From Verrucomicrobiota bacterium (lineage in GTDB: Bacteria; Verrucomicrobiota; Verrucomicrobiia; Limisphaerales; JACRJZ01): DNA of 8,188 nt. The stretch spans positions 1-8,188 of the forward strand of contig JAKLEJ010000140.1 of NCBI GenBank assembly GCA_022711695.1, given 5' to 3'. This document shows positions 1-5,400 of the stretch, one piece after another. The notes beneath the pieces are model-generated. The model was not told the origin of the DNA. It saw only the letters and a list, made by a program, of their open reading frames with translations, and ran no database searches. Position 1 is the first letter of the stretch. Every line of letters begins with the position of its first letter. Made by a program: the position numbers and the translations under genes.

Positions 1-2471
1 TCGAGCGCAGCTCCGAACGACACCGCGGGACTGATCTGGACAACCGCCGGAAGGCTGTTGGTGGCTCCCAGCCCGTTAGCGATGCGGACGCGATAGGCCC
101 CGGCGTCGGTCACCTGGGCCTTCGGGATGGCCAGGCGGGCGTTGGTGGCCCCGAGCAGCGGGACGCCATCCCTCTCCCACTGGTAGGACAGAGGCGCGAG
201 CCCCCGCGCCACCGCTTCCAGCTCCACGGGGTCGCCCTCGATGACGCGGACACCCTGCGGCTCGGTTTGCAGCCACGGCGGCCCAAGGTCCGGAACGAAG
301 ACCACCTGGTCCACCCAAGCGGCGTCGTAGCCGGCGCTGGTTTCGGTGTCCTTGCTGTAGGTCCATTCCAGCGCGTGGCGTCCTTCGGGCACGAAGACGG
401 CGCCGCGCGTCCAATCCACGCTCCCGGAAAGCCGGGCCTTTTCCCGTCCGTCCAGGCTGAACTGAACGAAGTCATATTGGGGCTCGCACGAGACCTTCCA
501 CCAGAAACTGAGCTCGCCCGGACCGGTGACGCGGGTCTGCATGGCGGTCCGCTGGTCATCCAGGAGCGGAGCGCTCCTGGCGGCATCGACGCCATCGTGG
601 GTGACGTTGGTCTGGGCTTTCCATCCCACGAGAGTGGGCGTGAGCCAGGCCAGGGCCACGCCGTCGAGCGCCTGAGCCAGCCGGGCGTCGGGCTGCGCCA
701 GTTCCATGAAGGCGGACGAGACCAGCGCGGCCTCGGGCGGCCCCTCGGACCGATGAACGGCCACCAGACCCTGGCTGACGGACTTCACCACGCCCATTCC
801 CGAAGCCGCCCAGCTCGTCTGCGCGTCGTTGACCACATACCCCGCCAGCGGCACGGGCTCGCCCTCGATGACCAGGGACAGGGTCGAGGTGCTGGAGATG
901 GAGAGCTCGAACTTCAGGGCTTTCTCGTAGCGCAACCCGGACTGCAAAAGGACATCCTCGTAGCCATGAAGGCGCAGCGCGGAGCGGGTCTCGCCGTCGG
1001 CGCGGAACACATACTTGATCCCCGATTCCCAGTTGGTCACCCAGGCCGAAAAGGCGCACTCGCCCAGGAAGACCCGGCCCGACTTTGGATTGAACGAAGG
1101 CGGGGCCACGACGAGGTTCTCGATCGAGAATTCATAGGCCGTGCCGGCCCCAAAGGCCGCCTTCGTGGTCAGGCGCGTGCCGTCCTCGGCCGCCTGCCAT
1201 CCCATCGCGCCGACGTCCTTGCCCGCCTGGGAAACCACCACCCGCGTCAGGTTGCTGACGCCGCCTTCCACCCGGACGGTCTGGATGCCGAAATCGTCCA
1301 ACCCGGCCGCGCCAAAGCCCCCGGAGAACGAGGTCGAGACGGAGCTTTCGTAATCCCAGGAAGCGCCGGCCACGTTGAACTGGCGAAAGTCCTCCAGGTT
1401 GAAATCCTGGCTGAGCGAGTGGAGATCGGGATCCGTGTGGGTGTTGTTCGAGGCGTTGGTGTCGCCCAATTCCGCGCGGGGGATCACCCGGGCGACGAGA
1501 TGGTAGGCGTCCGCGTCAAGGTCGATCGGAAAATGCACGGAGAGCTTGAGGTCGGTGGCCTTTTGCGGCGGCAAGACCACCGGGTAATCGGCGATGCGCC
1601 CGAGCAGGATGTCCGCGGAGCCGGGGGCCATGTTCGTCGTCGCCCAAACCTCCACGTCCACCATGCCGAAGGCGGGCACGTTGCCGAGGTTGCCCAGGCT
1701 GAGCGCAGCCGCGCCGTCGTCGCCAGCCCGGATCGAGGCCCCCAGGCTGAGCAGCTTGATCCTCGCAAACAAGTCCACGAACGGCGGGGCCACTCTGCGG
1801 GTGACGAAATCGACGGCTTCGTTGTTGTCTTCGCGGCTTTCCGCCGTCCCCCCCGGCTCGTCGATCAAGGCGGCGATCCGGTAATCGCCCGCGGGGAGAT
1901 TCGTGGGGAAGGCCAGGTGAAAAAGGAGCGTCTGAAAGCGCCCCGGCTCCAAGGGGGTCTGCAGGGGATGCTGCCAGCTCAGCAACGGGACATCCGCCTG
2001 GCCGCTCAGGGGCCGCGCCACCACGCGCACGGGCAGCGCCGGCATCGCGCGCGCAGGCTCGTTGCCCTGGTTGAGGATCACCAGGCTGGCGCTGCCGACG
2101 CCGCCGAGGCCCGCCACCAGGTTCGTCGGGAAGGAGAGCGCACCGAACCACCCCACCAGATCCGGGGCGCTGTCCAGACTCAGGACCCTGTAGAAGGCGG
2201 CAGACTCGGAAGGCTTGGGCAGACGCGCCAGGAATCGGCCTCCGCCCAGGCTGGTCACCGCGGCCTCGCTCACCAGCGCCCAGGAGGGTTGGCTGAGGTT
2301 GGACGACCTGGAAACGGCGTAACGGCCCGGGGCCAGAGGGGCGACGAACACCAGTTCCAGACGGTCGTCCCGGGCGACCGCTTGCAGGACTTCAAAAGTC
2401 GGGGACTGTCCCCAGGCGTTCGCGCCCAGGAGGCACGCGCCCAGCGCCAGCCCTGTTCGGCAGGCTTTCAT
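1..2471 (-). CDS. Exported multidomain protein with CARDB-like, beta-sandwich and Ig-like domains (3' end outside window)
   Basis: The frame starts at ATG 2471 and has no stop codon to the left edge: 823 codons are visible, and bases 1-2 belong to the next codon. It begins with a signal peptide (MKACRTGLALGACLLGANAWGQ, cut near A19-Q22). Residues 26-97 are a beta-module ending LGGGRFLARLPKPS...AFYRV. Two CARDB-like domains follow, at about 103-222 (NQGNEPA, AGDYRIAALIDEPGG, ESREDNNEAV) and about 230-346 (LGNLGNVPAFG, DTNASNNTHTD). Residues 347-600 are not recognised. Residues 605-726 form an FWWKVS-type module (ELSFWWKVSCEP, SGSVDWTRG, AAWVDQVVF), probably a jelly-roll fold. Residues 732-815 are an Ig-like domain (LSYQWERDGVPLLGATNARL, DAGAYRVRIANG). 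CARDB and Ig domains usually act as adhesion or spacing modules in exported proteins. A surface or secreted adhesive role is inferred; no catalytic motif was seen. The start overlaps the RHS stop by four bases. The C-terminus, including any anchor or sorting signal, is not visible. Confidence 0.9.
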   Translation of the reverse strand, partial: MKACRTGLALGACLLGANAWGQSPTFEVLQAVARDDRLELVFVAPLAPGRYAVSRSSNLSQPSWALVSEAAVTSLGGGRFLARLPKPSESAAFYRVLSLDSAPDLVGWFGALSFPTNLVAGLGGVGSASLVILNQGNEPARAMPALPVRVVARPLSGQADVPLLSWQHPLQTPLEPGRFQTLLFHLAFPTNLPAGDYRIAALIDEPGGTAESREDNNEAVDFVTRRVAPPFVDLFARIKLLSLGASIRAGDDGAAALSLGNLGNVPAFGMVDVEVWATTNMAPGSADILLGRIADYPVVLPPQKATDLKLSVHFPIDLDADAYHLVARVIPRAELGDTNASNNTHTDPDLHSLSQDFNLEDFRQFNVAGASWDYESSVSTSFSGGFGAAGLDDFGIQTVRVEGGVSNLTRVVVSQAGKDVGAMGWQAAEDGTRLTTKAAFGAGTAYEFSIENLVVAPPSFNPKSGRVFLGECAFSAWVTNWESGIKYVFRADGETRSALRLHGYEDVLLQSGLRYEKALKFELSISSTSTLSLVIEGEPVPLAGYVVNDAQTSWAASGMGVVKSVSQGLVAVHRSEGPPEAALVSSAFMELAQPDARLAQALDGVALAWLTPTLVGWKAQTNVTHDGVDAARSAPLLDDQRTAMQTRVTGPGELSFWWKVSCEPQYDFVQFSLDGREKARLSGSVDWTRGAVFVPEGRHALEWTYSKDTETSAGYDAAWVDQVVFVPDLGPPWLQTEPQGVRVIEGDPVELEAVARGLAPLSYQWERDGVPLLGATNARLAIPKAQVTDAGAYRVRIANGLGATNSLPAVVQISPAVSFGAAL
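2468..2471 (-). promoter_or_regulatory. ATGA stop/start overlap between the two genes
   Basis: On the minus strand the RHS gene ends ...GCG CCA TGA and the next gene begins ATG AAA GCC. The TGA (2470-2468) and ATG (2471-2469) share bases. Such 4-base overlaps usually allow terminating ribosomes to restart and indicate a common transcript. The overlap is seen directly; coupling is inferred. Confidence 0.85.
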
Positions 2472-5400
2472 GGCGCCCTCGCCTCCTTGGGCGCCAATCC
2501 CAGCACTCCCTCCCGGCCGTCGGTCTCGCTGACGACCCGCGCCCGATAAAAGTGCTGTCCCGACGACGGCTGAGGAAGGGTCACGAGCCAGACACCGCCT
2601 CCGAGGTTGGCAAGGGAGGCGCCCGGCGTCGGCGTCCATACCGGTGCGGTCAGCGAGGCGGTTTGCTCGACAACCACGGAGTTGGTGGAGACCCCGTTGG
2701 CCACCGTCAGTTCGATCGAGCCGCCCTTCACTTCCAGGCGCGAGATGGACAAGGGCGCGGCGGCGGCCTTCCGGCCCCGGCTGATCACGGCCGTTTGCCG
2801 CCGGAGGACATCGGACAGAAACTCGGTGGTATTCCCCGCCGGATCGGTGATCGACGCCAGGTCCCCATAGCGGTCGTAGGCGAGGTCGGCGCCGACGCCG
2901 CTTTCGCTCAATCTCAGGATGTCGCCGGTCATCGGGTCGTAGGAGAAACGGTTCGTGTTTCCGTTGTAGTCCACCTCGGCCAGCAGCCGTCCGGTGGCCA
3001 AATCGAAGAGGTTCGTCGAGATCAACGGCGAGGGCGCCTCCAGCCGGGTGGAAACGGCCTGGTCGCGCCCGTTAAAGACGGTGGATGTCCTGCGGCCGAC
3101 CCCGTCCTCGCGGGCGACGCGGCGGCTGAAGGCGTCGTAGAAGTAGCGATTGGTGACGGAGGCGACGGCGCCGGGCGCGACGATCTGGGCGGTCAGGTTC
3201 CCCAGGGCGTCATATTCGAAAGCCGTGGTCACGCCGCTCGGGTCCGTCCGGGACATGAGGAAGCCGGTGGTCGGGGAGTAATTCCAGAGGGTGGTGGCCT
3301 CGCACGGGCTGCCCCAGGCCCGAGTCATCCAGGTCCGCTGGCCGAATTCGTTGTAGCCGAAGCGGGTGACGATGCCGCGCGCGTCGCGGAGTTCGACCAG
3401 GTTGTTGCGAGCGTCGTAAACCATCGCGACCGGATGGTCATCCAGGCCGTTCCCATCGGCGTCGCCGCCGCGAACGGGATCGGCGATCTCGGTCACGTTG
3501 CCATTGGCGTCGTATTCGAAGAAGAGCAGAGGCCGCTGCGGGTCGGGGGACTCGACGACGTCGGGCTGGCGGCGGTTGAAGCTGAAGTGGTGATAGCGGG
3601 TCTGGCGACCCAAGGCATCCTGAAGCAGGGCCGGACGGCCCAGAAAGTCCGTTTCCTCGACGGTCGAAGTTCCGTTGTCGAGATCGGTGATTTCCGTCCT
3701 TCCGGCGGCGGGGTCGAAGCGGCTTTGGAACTGGTTACCCCGGGTGTCGAGGAGGGCGGTGGCGCGCCCCATGAGGTCATGGACCTGCTGGCTGTCCCTG
3801 AAGTGGCCGGGCAGCGTGACGGTGGTCAGCGCATGGTTGGTGTCGTACTGGTAGGTGGTGACCGACGAGGTTCCCTCGCGCGTGCGCGTGACCGCGGCAA
3901 GGTTGCCGTCGGCGTCGTAATCGTAGCGCGCCTCGTCGCCGGCCAGGCCGGCGGCCCGGCTGACGCGGTTGGAGGCGTCGTAGCTCAATCGGAGGGTCTG
4001 TCCGAGCGGATCGGCAATGGCCACCAGCAGCCCGTTGGTGTCGTAAACGTAGCTGACCGCACGGCCGCGGGCATCCAGGGCGCGGAGGAGGAGGCCCTGG
4101 CGATCGAACTCGGCGCTCGTTCCATTGGGCATCGACCACCGGTATCCCAGCGTCACGGGATCCTGGGCCAGGGCGCTGCCGTCCGGCGCCTCGCTGCCGC
4201 CGGGGCTGAAGTCCGGCAGGCCGTCGGCGTTGAGCCCGCTATAGAAGAAGAGCCCCGCCAGGCGCTCGGTTTCCAGCGTCGAGACAAAGGTCGAGGTGCG
4301 GCCGCCGGCGCGGTTGACCACGCGGATCTCGCCCTCGCGGAGGCCGTTGAGGAAGCCGAACAAGCTCCGCGAACTGCTGAAGAACTCGGGTCGGGCAAAC
4401 TCGAGCTTCATGGGCGCGCAGTCCCATCCGTAGCCGAAAGGCCCCGGGGCCGGCTCGGAGGACCGGTAAAACCGGGTCAAGCCAAAGGGCGCGTCGCCCG
4501 GCGTCTGGCAGGCAAAATCGGTGTCCGCCCGCGCGTCCAGCCCGTCCACGTGGCGGGTGTTCAGCGACAGGGCCACGGCGGTCTGGTCCTGTCCGTTGAA
4601 ATTCACTGTCCAGCGCTGCGCGAGCGGGCCCGGGCGGGACGCCAGCACGTTGGTGCGCAAATCGGCGGCCGCGCCGTTGTCATAGACATAGGTGTTGGGG
4701 GTCTCGAGCGAGACTCCACCGTAGATGACCACATGAACGACCCCGCCGGAGACCTCCTGGTACCGCTCGTTCTGCACGGTTTGGACAAAGCGCGGCGTGT
4801 TCTCTCCGGGAAGTTTGACCTTGTCGATCCAGGAAAAATCGATGGGGATGCGGTTGTCGTAAAGGAAGCGGGCAAAGGCGATGGCTTTGGCCGCCTGCTC
4901 CAGGCGCTGAAAAATGCGGAAGGCGTAAGGCCCCGCCGTGTCCACGCCTTCGCTGGGGTACCTGTAAACGGCGAATTCCTCCAGGGCGATCGCGGCGTAG
5001 TTGCCGGTAAACCACTGCGCAAACGCCTCGGCATTGGTGTCCGCGCCGCCCTGGCCGGCATAGACGCTTTCCGTGAGCAACTGCACGGCGGCGCGGTCGA
5101 AGACGAAGGCATTGGTTTCGGCCGAGCGCACCAGCCGCACGTCCGCGGGCACGAACCAGAAGCGGGAGGCCCGCGCCGTGCCGTCGGCCGCCGCCGCCTC
5201 CAGCCAGCGCTGCAGCATGCTTTTGTAGCCCGGGACGGAGCTTTTGACCTGGAACCCGAGCACGTTGTCCCGCTCGGCGGCCAGGGTCTTCATGACCCGG
5301 TCGGCTTCGAGCAGCACCCAGCCCATGTCCGTGTCTTCGAGGCCGGCAAACAAGTGAACGAGCTGGGCCACGTTCGGGTTGCTCTCGAAACCGGGTTGAG

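Noticed and set aside
267..2549. Open frame of 760 codons on the plus strand
   Set aside because: It is antisense to the downstream exported protein, whose minus-strand frame has clear domains. The plus-strand text is rich in G, R, H and Q with no recognisable fold, typical of a GC-rich shadow.
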